A DNA stretch of 13,207 nucleotides from the NCBI RefSeq assembly GCF_002506515.1, contig NZ_DAXS01000049.1, positions 14,903 through 28,109 of the forward strand, written 5' to 3'. Below the pieces are notes generated by a model. The model did not search any database. It was given only the letters and a program-made list of their open reading frames with translations, and was not told the DNA's origin. The position numbers and the translations under genes are program-made. The stretch is from Caldivirga sp. UBA161 (lineage in GTDB: Archaea > Thermoproteota > Thermoprotei > Thermoproteales > Thermocladiaceae). Positions 1 through 6,128 of this stretch are shown here, piece by piece. The stretch's first letter is position 1; each line of letters starts with the position of its first letter.

Positions 1-242
1 GATTTACCTGAACCCCCTCCACTACCCATAAACCCTCCGCTGGCCCTTGTTTTTAGTGGTAATGATGTGGTATACTCATGGATAATGCTATTTAAATCAA
101 TATTATCCAATGGCCCAATGTAATGCCACACTTTACCATGCTTAACGTAAACATACTCCCTATCTCCAAGCCTCTTAACCACCACGGCACCCTCCCTGCC
201 GCATTTGGGGCATGTCCCCCTACCAATTGACCTAGTGCTCAC
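1..242 (-). CDS. Zinc-ribbon hypothetical protein, N-terminal part (runs off the left edge)
   Basis: Only the first 80 codons are in the window; the frame stays open to base 1. It begins with a GTG at 240-242. Residues 11-14 form CPKC, half of a zinc ribbon; no second cysteine pair is visible in this part. The following segment (VVVKRLGDREYVYVKHGKVWHYIGP) is a basic, aromatic beta-rich stretch, then a Gly/Ser-rich tail (GGFMGSGGGSGK) that may be a linker. The CPxC followed by a YVYV-H-G-K-x-W-H-Y-x-G-P pattern recalls short conserved crenarchaeal proteins of unknown role; I do not recognise a named family. It lies 59 bases downstream of the MFS transporter gene on the same strand, but a TATA-like box sits in the gap, so it is probably transcribed on its own. 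DNA or RNA binding is only a guess from the zinc ribbon. Confidence 0.72.
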   Translation of the reverse strand, partial: MSTRSIGRGTCPKCGREGAVVVKRLGDREYVYVKHGKVWHYIGPLDNIDLNSIIHEYTTSLPLKTRASGGFMGSGGGSGK

Positions 243-260
243 GGTTAGGTTAATTCTACG

Positions 261-270
261 TATTTTAAAG
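261..270 (-). promoter_or_regulatory. TATA-like box of the zinc-ribbon gene
   Basis: On the minus strand the sequence reads CTTTAAAATA, centred about 23 bases before the GTG at 242. This spacing predicts a transcription start at or beside the start codon, the leaderless arrangement common in Thermoproteales. Confidence 0.5.
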
Positions 271-301
271 TAGTAAACGTGTGGTAATTTTTATCCTAAC
301 T

Positions 302-1645
302 TCACTTACTCATTATATTATCCAGGGCGCTTATTGAGATACCCCTAGTTTCAACACCATAGGTGAACCAAGCCACTGCCGCTGCCGCTCCAATTACATA
401 TAGTATTAAGTTAGTGAGCAGGTACTGGTACGTGTTTAATGTAGCTAATAGGTAGTAGCTTAGAATTATGAATATTCCATATGATATTAACCTAATTACA
501 CCAATCCAAGTCCCTCTAATCTTGGTTGGGAATAATTCAGGCTCAAGCATTGTTCTAACGGCCCACTCGAATTCGCTGAAGACCATGTTTAGGAAGAGTA
601 GAGTGTAAAATGCCGGCAATGATGACTTCAATGGAGTATTGAGCGCTGCGTATATTAGGAATATGGGAATCATAGTTACTAAACCCCCTAGATAGGAGAA
701 GAGTGTGAATGGCCTTCTACCCACTCTATCTATTACTAAACCCACTAAGCCAGCTATTGAGGCGCCTAGATTAGCCAATACTATTACCAGTGATTGTAGG
801 CTGTAATTACTGCTGAAGGGCAATGACGGTAGGTAGACTATGGTGAATGCCATTAATCCATATGTTGTTATTTGAGTGAAGCCTATTATTGAGAGGAACA
901 ATACCCTAAACCAGGCGGGTGGTACCTTAACTTGTACCATTGAGCTGCTTGTGCTTAACGCATACTCAAGCCCCTCGCTCTTAGCAATCTCCATGGCCTC
1001 ATTAACCCTACCCCTGGATTCAAGCCACCTCACTGATTCGGGTATATGTAATCTAACTAATACAGTAATGAACACCACCACTAATGCTGAACCAATCATA
1101 GTATATATTGATGATACGCTAGCTGAGCCAGTGTAGACTAATGCGGCGTAAAGTATTGCTGCGGCTAGGGCTGCGCCGATATTACTGAAGTTAGGTATAA
1201 GCACAAGCATCATGCCTCTACTACTGCTTGGCATAAGCTCAGAAGTAGCTGCCAATGCGGGTGGCTCCTCACCACCAACACCGAATTCAGCTAAGGCGTA
1301 GGATATCATGAATATTATGAAGGCTATTAGTGGATTAGTTACCTGCTTAATGTAGAGTGATGCAGCCATCCCCAGTAACCCAACGGTGTATAGGCTCATG
1401 GTGTATATGAATATCCTCTTCCTACCCACTTTATCTGTTAAGAAACCCATTACTGAGTCGCCGAGGACTAGGAATATGTAACCTAAGATAACTGAAATTG
1501 GCAGAAGCCATTTAGGTATGTAATCCTTAAAGTAGCCTATTGTCATTACCCCACTGGTTGCTATAAAGCCCCATATTAAGAAGCCTAGGGCAAAGCTCGT
1601 AAATATTAGGTAGTGTATCCTCCTTAACTCACCGCCTTTATTCAT
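302..1645 (-). CDS. MFS transporter, sugar-porter-like, 12 membrane segments
   Basis: A 447-residue integral membrane protein with the hallmarks of the major facilitator superfamily. The motif A loop between helices 2 and 3 is GFLTDKVGRKR (residues 67-77), and its pseudo-repeat in the second half is GLVIDRVGRRP (302-312). The first half ends with PESVRWL (202-208), close to the PESPRWL signature of sugar porters. The protein ends with VETRGIS (431-437), like the PETKG signature. Two further conserved stretches are SELMPSSSRG (135-144) and ELFPTKIRG (370-378). The central cytoplasmic loop covers about 202-245. Length and helix count are normal, so the gene looks intact. The substrate is probably a sugar or organic acid taken up with protons; the sequence does not say which. 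A good TATA box precedes the ATG at 1645 with almost no leader. A remnant of another MFS gene lies just upstream at 1894-2052. Confidence 0.9.
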   Translation of the reverse strand: MNKGGELRRIHYLIFTSFALGFLIWGFIATSGVMTIGYFKDYIPKWLLPISVILGYIFLVLGDSVMGFLTDKVGRKRIFIYTMSLYTVGLLGMAASLYIKQVTNPLIAFIIFMISYALAEFGVGGEEPPALAATSELMPSSSRGMMLVLIPNFSNIGAALAAAILYAALVYTGSASVSSIYTMIGSALVVVFITVLVRLHIPESVRWLESRGRVNEAMEIAKSEGLEYALSTSSSMVQVKVPPAWFRVLFLSIIGFTQITTYGLMAFTIVYLPSLPFSSNYSLQSLVIVLANLGASIAGLVGLVIDRVGRRPFTLFSYLGGLVTMIPIFLIYAALNTPLKSSLPAFYTLLFLNMVFSEFEWAVRTMLEPELFPTKIRGTWIGVIRLISYGIFIILSYYLLATLNTYQYLLTNLILYVIGAAAAVAWFTYGVETRGISISALDNIMSK

Positions 1646-1669
1646 AATTTATTGGCTACCAATAAGCAG

Positions 1670-1678
1670 TTTATAAAG
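1670..1678 (-). promoter_or_regulatory. TATA box of the MFS transporter gene
   Basis: The minus strand reads CTTTATAAA, centred 29 bases before the ATG at 1645. This predicts a start of transcription within about 3 bases of the start codon and so a leaderless or near-leaderless mRNA. Confidence 0.65.
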
Positions 1679-1679
1679 A

Positions 1680-1745
1680 TTACGCGTCAGGCACAGGCTC
1701 CCTCTTCACCCCCTTCAGTGAGGTTCTCAACTCGTCACGCATCAT
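1680..1745 (-). CDS. Possible 21-residue ORF or gene remnant
   Basis: The minus strand holds a short ORF (MMRDELRTSLKGVKREPVPDA) whose TAA stop directly abuts the TATA box of the MFS gene. The AT-rich box at 1770-1779 lies about 30 bases before its ATG and could act on this strand too. The peptide is strongly charged and resembles no family I know. It may be a real microprotein, the tail of a lost gene, or chance. Confidence 0.2.
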   Translation of the reverse strand: MMRDELRTSLKGVKREPVPDA

Positions 1746-1769
1746 TGATGTGATCCCACTTAAGCGTAA

Positions 1770-1779
1770 TTTAAAAATA
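1770..1779 (+). promoter_or_regulatory. TATA-like box upstream of two tiny overlapping ORFs
   Basis: The plus strand reads TTTAAAAATA, centred about 30 bases before the ATG at 1805, good spacing for a near-leaderless transcript. The box is AT-rich on both strands, so it might also serve the short minus-strand ORF ending at 1680. Confidence 0.4.
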
Positions 1780-1804
1780 TACAGCCTCTATTAATTAGCA
1801 TGTA

Positions 1805-1894
1805 ATGAAATGCGGTATGGCGCATATAAGCAAGCTTAAGAAGCATGATGAGGCAATGAATAAGTATAGGCTTTATAGGCACATGCAAACTTAA
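1805..1894 (+). CDS. Possible 29-residue microprotein
   Basis: A short ORF (starting MKCGMAHISKLKKHDEAM, 29 residues, very basic, one Cys, four His) begins about 30 bases after a TATA-like box. Its TAA stop overlaps the ATG of the next ORF (TAATG at 1892-1896), a layout typical of translational coupling. No homology is recognised. The promoter spacing and the overlap argue for a real unit, but the whole neighbourhood is gene debris, so it may be the remaining end of a lost gene. Confidence 0.3.
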   Translation: MKCGMAHISKLKKHDEAMNKYRLYRHMQT

Positions 1895-2052
1895 TGCCAT
1901 TCATAGCCACTGGGAGAAGCATTGGAATGTTTATAGGTAATACAGTAGTGGGTTTCCTATATGGGATAAGCTATTCATATGCCTACGTATTCGCCTCAAT
2001 AATGTCATTAACCTCATTCCTACTAGTCCTCTCTTTGATGATAAGAAGATAA
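1894..2052 (+). pseudogene. MFS transporter C-terminal remnant (52 codons)
   Basis: The ORF starts MPFIATGRSIGMFIGNTVVG and ends with a hydrophobic segment and LSLMIRR before TAA. The pattern GRSxGMxIGxxxxGxLY followed by a long helix and a basic end is typical of helices 11 and 12 of many MFS proteins. No upstream MFS sequence remains in frame: a TAG lies five codons before the frame reaches the ATG. It does not match the end of the intact MFS transporter at 302-1645, so it comes from a different transporter rather than a recent duplication. It could still be expressed as a two-helix peptide, since its ATG overlaps the stop of the preceding small ORF. Confidence 0.45.
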
Positions 2053-2078
2053 ATCATTAATACCCTCGTAATGCATAA

Positions 2079-2230
2079 ATGAGGTATATGCAGCTATTCA
2101 CAGAGCCTCGTTTTAAGTTAACGCCAGATTGGGCTGAAGCCAATGCTTGTGATCAGGCGAGGTGATGGACTGGATGAAGCTGAGGGATTACATTCTGTAG
2201 GCAACTGAGATTAATGATAAATTTAACTGA
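2079..2230 (+). pseudogene. Degenerate coding fragment with frameshift and internal stop
   Basis: One frame (2079-2165) reads MRYMQLFTEPRFKLTPDW and on to a TGA. A second frame, shifted by one base, takes over at about 2162 with VMDWMKLRDYIL, a TAG at 2198, then ATEINDKFN and a TGA at 2228. Joined, the pieces look like one continuous acidic, helical protein segment, so this is probably a decaying gene with one frameshift and one nonsense change. The family is not recognised, and no promoter is obvious. Confidence 0.35.
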
Positions 2231-2354
2231 AACATTAGGTAAGTCATTGTATTGCATTCAGCGTCTTATTAACGCCATTATACTGTAATCAGCGATTGGA
2301 ATGTATGCCTTCGTAACCATAGCATAATACTGACTGTATCCGGTTTTAGGGATT
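2231..2354. other. Intergenic stretch without recognisable content
   Basis: This lies between the degenerate fragment and the tRNA terminator. I see no ORF of note, no RNA fold that I can support, and no repeat. It completes the low-density 1646-2363 region. Confidence 0.4.
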
Positions 2355-2359
2355 AAAAA
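2355..2359 (-). terminator. Oligo-T terminator after tRNA-Asp
   Basis: Five T residues on the minus strand begin 5 bases after the encoded CCA of the tRNA. Short T runs are the usual archaeal stop signal for tRNA transcripts. Confidence 0.45.
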
Positions 2360-2363
2360 TGGT

Positions 2364-2441
2364 TGGCGCCCCGGCCGGGATTCGAACCCGGGTCTCGGGC
2401 TCGACAGGCCCGCATCCTAGACCAGGCTGAACGACCGGGGC
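2364..2441 (-). tRNA. tRNA-Asp (anticodon GTC), CCA encoded
   Basis: The minus strand folds into a full cloverleaf. The acceptor is GCCCCGG paired with CCGGGGC, followed by discriminator G and encoded CCA. The D stem is GTTC/GGAT (with two G-U pairs) and the D loop contains GG. The anticodon stem is CGGGC/GCCCG with loop CTGTCGA, giving anticodon GTC for aspartate. The T arm is CCGGG-TTCGAAT-CCCGG. The mature body is 75 bases plus CCA and has no intron. The GC-rich stems fit a hyperthermophile. Confidence 0.95.
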
Positions 2442-2463
2442 CTTAATGCCCGTTTTAGCTACC

Positions 2464-2472
2464 GTTTAATAA
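2464..2472 (-). promoter_or_regulatory. TATA-like box of the tRNA-Asp gene
   Basis: The minus strand reads CTTATTAAA, centred about 27 bases before the first base of the tRNA (2441), the expected distance for archaeal TBP binding. Confidence 0.5.
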
Positions 2473-2564
2473 GCTTTATTTTCATTAAAGGTATTAAGCT
2501 TCACTGAAACTGGGGTCAATTTTCAGTTAACACTTGCGTTAAGCCTATTTACCTTAATTAGGGC

Positions 2565-2986
2565 ATGGGGTATGTGGGTGATTTACGGGACTTAGTGGAT
2601 TCACTGGCCCGCGGTATTAAGATTAATGGCTTTAATATAGTGGGGCTTATTATGGGCCTTGGATTGAGGCCTTTAATATTAAATCATACTTCTGGGGTCT
2701 GCTAGACGGCAAAATAATTAGCATCATTACTAAGTACTTAACCCCAGGTGGCATCATGTATATTGAGTACTTAACTGATGAGGAGGCTAAGATTCAGTTA
2801 CAGAGAGGTTATCCACCATTCCTCTCTAGGCTCGGCTACATTATGCTTAATGCAGGATTCACTTGGTTTAAGGACTGGTATTACCCTGAGGGTTGGCTTG
2901 AGGGTGGCCCTAAGCTTGAAGGTCGATTACCGGTTAACTGTAGTGATGCCTTAAGGTATTGGAGGAGTATTAGGGGGATGCGTTAA
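2565..2986 (+). pseudogene. DUF1122-like protein gene, broken by a single-base frameshift
   Basis: Two frames together encode one protein. The first, from ATG 2565, reads MGYVGDLRDLVDSLARGIKI then NGFNIVG. The second continues with AYYGPWIEAFNIKSYFWGLL and runs to the TAA at 2984-2986. Adding one G to the G4 run at 2642-2645 joins them smoothly into a 140-residue protein (422 bases, one short of 141 codons). Without repair, frame one stops at the TAG at 2702, and only a 76-residue piece from ATG 2756 remains. Conserved-looking segments are the run around YIEYLTDEEA, PPFLSRLGYIMLNAGFTWFK and WYYPEGWLEGGPKLEG. From memory these resemble the archaeal DUF1122 family of unknown function; that assignment is tentative. 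The 5' end faces the divergent tRNA. I see no convincing TATA box, which fits decay, although a sequencing error in the G run is equally possible. Confidence 0.6.
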
Positions 2987-3028
2987 GATTCCTTGAGTCT
3001 ACTGGTGGTGATTAGTATTAGATTAAGG

Positions 3029-3038
3029 CTTTTAAAAG
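3029..3038 (+). promoter_or_regulatory. Palindromic TATA-like box ahead of a 9-codon ORF, pointing at the 3' end of ileS
   Basis: The box CTTTTAAAAG lies about 31 bases before an ATG at 3065, which opens only MSAPLKLIA and a stop at 3094. A GAAAGG stretch precedes the ATG. The promoter-like spacing is good but there is no gene behind it. It may be the promoter of a lost gene, or it may drive an RNA antisense to the end of ileS. Confidence 0.3.
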
Positions 3039-3082
3039 AGCTAGCTACTTAGTTGAAAGGGATTATGAGTGCGCCGCTTAAG

Positions 3083-6064
3083 CTAATTGCTTAAACGCTC
3101 TATACTCACTTTAATTCTCTTATCCTCAATGTCCCAATCCATTGTTAGGATTGGCTTACTTGGTTCATTAAATAGTATTGTCCCCCTAACCTCATTTTCA
3201 ATCATATTCCTCATCCTCTCCACAGTCCTCTTAACCTCATCATCGGCAGTAATGTATACTTTAATCCTCTCCTCAAGATCCAAGTTAGCCTTACTCCTCA
3301 TTACCTGTATCCTCCTAATTATTTCCCTAGCCATTGCCTCATGGTATAGATCCTCATTAATCACCTTGTTTAAGCATACATCAACTAATATGCCCTCAGC
3401 CTTAACATAGTCATCCCCGCATTGGAGTTCGTTAGTGAGCCTAACTTGCTTAACATTGGATAAGAATGATAATCTATCAAGTAATTCACTCACCGTTTCA
3501 GTGATTCCAGTGTCCTTAACCTTAACCTGCATATCGCTTAACGGCCACCTAAGCTTAATGCCTAAATTATTCCTAATAGCCGCTGTTAATGAGAATGCTT
3601 CGAAGATTGCATCATAAGCCTTCTCAAGCCCCTCATTAATTAAATCACGCCTAATCTCCGGCATTGAAGCCAAGTGAACGCTCTCTGCACCATCCCTTAC
3701 GAAGGCCTTGTACAGGTACTCGGTTATGAATGGTACAAAGACTGAGCCAATAACTATCGCACCCTTAAGCACGTTATATAGTACAGTGTAGACGACTAGC
3801 TTATCGTCATCACTTCCCTCAACCCACACCCTACGCCTAATGAGCCTAATATAACCGTGGCTAACATCATCAACAACCAGGCTCACCCACTCCCTGGCAG
3901 CCTCATGAATCCTGAATTCATCAAGGTCCTGCATTATTCTACTTAACCTACTGAAGTACCTTGACAGCATCCACTTATCCTCACTCTTAGCCTTAGGTAA
4001 AACCTCATCAATACTGTGCCCCCTTGGATCATAGTTATCAAGCCTCATGTACATGTCCGCAAACCTAACGCTATTCCAAAGGACGGTGAGTATATTCCTA
4101 ATACCTGAAAACTCATCTGGATTAACCGGTAGGGTTTCCCATGGGGCAGCCTTGGAGGCTAGGTAAAGCCTAGTTACGTCGGCTCCATACTTACTCATGA
4201 GGTCCCTCGCCCAAATCACATTACCCTTAGACTTACTCATCTTCTGCCCATACTTATCCACCACGTGCCCAGTTATCAGTATGGTCTTATAAGGTGCCTT
4301 ACCCATCCACGCCACTGAGGTGGCTAGCAGGCTGTAGAACCAGCCCCTAGTCTGATCCACAGCCTCAGTAACCCAGTCGTAGGGGTATAGTTTACTCCAG
4401 AGTTCCCTATTCCTTAATCCATTAACCCCAGCTATCCATGCTACACCACTGTCCAGCCAGACATCACCAACGAAGGGCTCCCTAACCCACTCTTTGCAGT
4501 CGCTGGTGCTTAACTTAACCATATCTATCCAGGGCCTGTGAACAAGCTTCTCATCGGGTACGTTAGGTAATTCAACGGCAAGCTTCTTCAATTCCTCTAT
4601 TGAACCAATTACCATTACTTTGCTTGGATTATCCCTACACCGCCATATTGGTAATGGTGTACCCCAAACCCTACTCCTTGATATTACCCAATCCCTAATG
4701 TTGGCTACCCAGTCATCAAACCTATTCCTTAGGCTTTGGGGAACAATCTTAACCCTAGATAATTCACTGACTAAACTATCCCTTAGGTTAGATATCCTTA
4801 TGAACCATTGCCTATCAGTCCTGTAGATTAAAGGTGTCCCACACCTCCAGCAGTGCGGATACCTGTGAACCACTGTGCCTTGATGAGCCAGTAGGTTCCT
4901 ACGCTTAAGCTCCTCAATAACCCTCTTACTAACGTCAAGCCAATACATGCCGCTGAAGGCGCCACCATTACTATTAAACACCCCATTTATCTCAACACTA
5001 TCAGTAACAGGTAGGTTCCTCCTCCTAGCCGCCTCAAAGTCCTCTGGACCATGTGCTGGAGCTATGTGGACTAGGCCACTCCCCTCCTCAAGGGTTACGA
5101 AGGATTCAGCAATAACATAGTGGGCGTTTGAGTGAGCCTTATGAATTGGCACATCATTTAGGAAGACGTGAACATACTTAATTCCCTCAAGTTCCCTCCC
5201 CTTAACCCTCTTAACAACCTCAAACTCCTTAATGCCAGCAGCGTTAAGTACATTCTGCATTAGCTTCTCAGCAAGCCACCAATACTCAGGGCCATTACTC
5301 CCCTTAACCCTCACAAGCACGTAATCCGCCTCGGGGTTAACAGCCACGGCCTCATTATCAACCAGGGTCCATGGGGTCGTCGTCCAAATAACCAAATACA
5401 CGCCATCACTCCCCTCCACTGGGAATTTCACGAATATTGATGGGTCCTCCCTATCCTCATAACCCTGATCAACCTCAGCATCACTAAGCGCTGTTTCACA
5501 TCTTGGGCAGAATGGTAATACCCTGTAATCCTCAGTGAGTAGGCCTTTCTCATGCATGCTCTTTATAAATGCCCAAACATGCTCAATGTAATGAGGCCTC
5601 CTAGTCTCATAGGCATGCTCAACATCAAGCCAAAGCCCAAGCCTCTTCGTACCATCCTCAACCCAATACTTAAGGTAGTAATCCACCAGTGAATTACATT
5701 CCTCAGAGAATCGCTCAGCCCCAATCTTATCGAAAATATCCTTCTTAGTCCTAACACCAAGCTTCCTCTCAACCTCAATCTCAACAGGTAACCCCTGCTC
5801 ATCCCAACCACCCTGAACCCATAGTGAATAGCCCTTAAGCCTCATGTACCTTAAAACAACATCCTTATAGGTCCTACCCCTAACGTGGCCAACGTGGGGG
5901 AAGCCATTAGTTGTTGGTGGGCCCTCAAGGAACGTGAATAGCCTCTCCCCCTTAAAGCTCCTCCATTTTTCAGGTATCTTAGCCTCCTCCCAAAACTTTA
6001 ATATAGCCTCCTCAACCTTCAGTGGATCATACCTTGAACCTAGTTTAAAATCAATAGTAGACAC
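3083..6064 (-). CDS. ileS: Isoleucyl-tRNA synthetase
   Basis: This class I synthetase charges tRNA-Ile with isoleucine in the cytoplasm. The catalytic signature HVGH (the HIGH motif) is at residues 57-60 within GPPTTNGFPHVGH, the form found in archaeal and eukaryotic IleRS. The KMSKS loop is at 608-612. WDEQGLPVE (87-95) and DQTRGWFYSLL (570-580) are IleRS signatures. The CP1 editing insert contains TTTPWTL (228-234) and GSGLVHIAPAHGPED (328-342), used to remove misacylated valine. Possible zinc ligands are CPRC (186-189) and CWRC (405-408). The C-terminal half is the anticodon-binding helical region. At 993 residues it is slightly shorter than many archaeal IleRS but complete. The start is GTG at 6064, placed just after a TATA box. 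It lies 64 bases downstream of the binding-protein fusion gene on the same strand but has its own promoter. Confidence 0.97.
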   Translation of the reverse strand: MSTIDFKLGSRYDPLKVEEAILKFWEEAKIPEKWRSFKGERLFTFLEGPPTTNGFPHVGHVRGRTYKDVVLRYMRLKGYSLWVQGGWDEQGLPVEIEVERKLGVRTKKDIFDKIGAERFSEECNSLVDYYLKYWVEDGTKRLGLWLDVEHAYETRRPHYIEHVWAFIKSMHEKGLLTEDYRVLPFCPRCETALSDAEVDQGYEDREDPSIFVKFPVEGSDGVYLVIWTTTPWTLVDNEAVAVNPEADYVLVRVKGSNGPEYWWLAEKLMQNVLNAAGIKEFEVVKRVKGRELEGIKYVHVFLNDVPIHKAHSNAHYVIAESFVTLEEGSGLVHIAPAHGPEDFEAARRRNLPVTDSVEINGVFNSNGGAFSGMYWLDVSKRVIEELKRRNLLAHQGTVVHRYPHCWRCGTPLIYRTDRQWFIRISNLRDSLVSELSRVKIVPQSLRNRFDDWVANIRDWVISRSRVWGTPLPIWRCRDNPSKVMVIGSIEELKKLAVELPNVPDEKLVHRPWIDMVKLSTSDCKEWVREPFVGDVWLDSGVAWIAGVNGLRNRELWSKLYPYDWVTEAVDQTRGWFYSLLATSVAWMGKAPYKTILITGHVVDKYGQKMSKSKGNVIWARDLMSKYGADVTRLYLASKAAPWETLPVNPDEFSGIRNILTVLWNSVRFADMYMRLDNYDPRGHSIDEVLPKAKSEDKWMLSRYFSRLSRIMQDLDEFRIHEAAREWVSLVVDDVSHGYIRLIRRRVWVEGSDDDKLVVYTVLYNVLKGAIVIGSVFVPFITEYLYKAFVRDGAESVHLASMPEIRRDLINEGLEKAYDAIFEAFSLTAAIRNNLGIKLRWPLSDMQVKVKDTGITETVSELLDRLSFLSNVKQVRLTNELQCGDDYVKAEGILVDVCLNKVINEDLYHEAMAREIIRRIQVMRSKANLDLEERIKVYITADDEVKRTVERMRNMIENEVRGTILFNEPSKPILTMDWDIEDKRIKVSIERLSN

Positions 6065-6090
6065 CCTAGGGTTAATCCCTTTTAAGGATC

Positions 6091-6099
6091 ATTTTTAAG
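6091..6099 (-). promoter_or_regulatory. TATA-like box of ileS
   Basis: The minus strand reads CTTAAAAAT, centred 31 bases before the GTG start at 6064, which predicts a leader of about 5 bases. A second AT-rich box (CTTAAAAGG) is nearer, about 20 bases from the GTG, and too close to fit that start. Confidence 0.45.
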
Positions 6100-6128
6100 C
6101 ATTTTTGCATGTCATCTAATCCATTGCC

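Noticed and set aside
1..40. GSGGGSGKS at the end of the partial zinc-ribbon protein as a Walker A nucleotide-binding loop
   Set aside because: The spacing does not match GxxxxGK[ST]: the residue five before the GK glycine is Ser. A Gly/Ser linker is more likely.
876..1136. Plus-strand ORF of 86 codons
   Set aside because: It lies wholly inside the MFS transporter gene on the other strand and shows only mirrored composition of that gene.
3087..3410. Plus-strand ORF of 107 codons opposite the 3' end of ileS
   Set aside because: Low-complexity hydrophobic translation of the ileS antisense strand, with no domain or start signal of its own.
4620..4826. Other short ORFs opposite or overlapping ileS, including one at 5563-5811 on the minus strand
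   Set aside because: All fall within the highly supported ileS frame and have no independent evidence.
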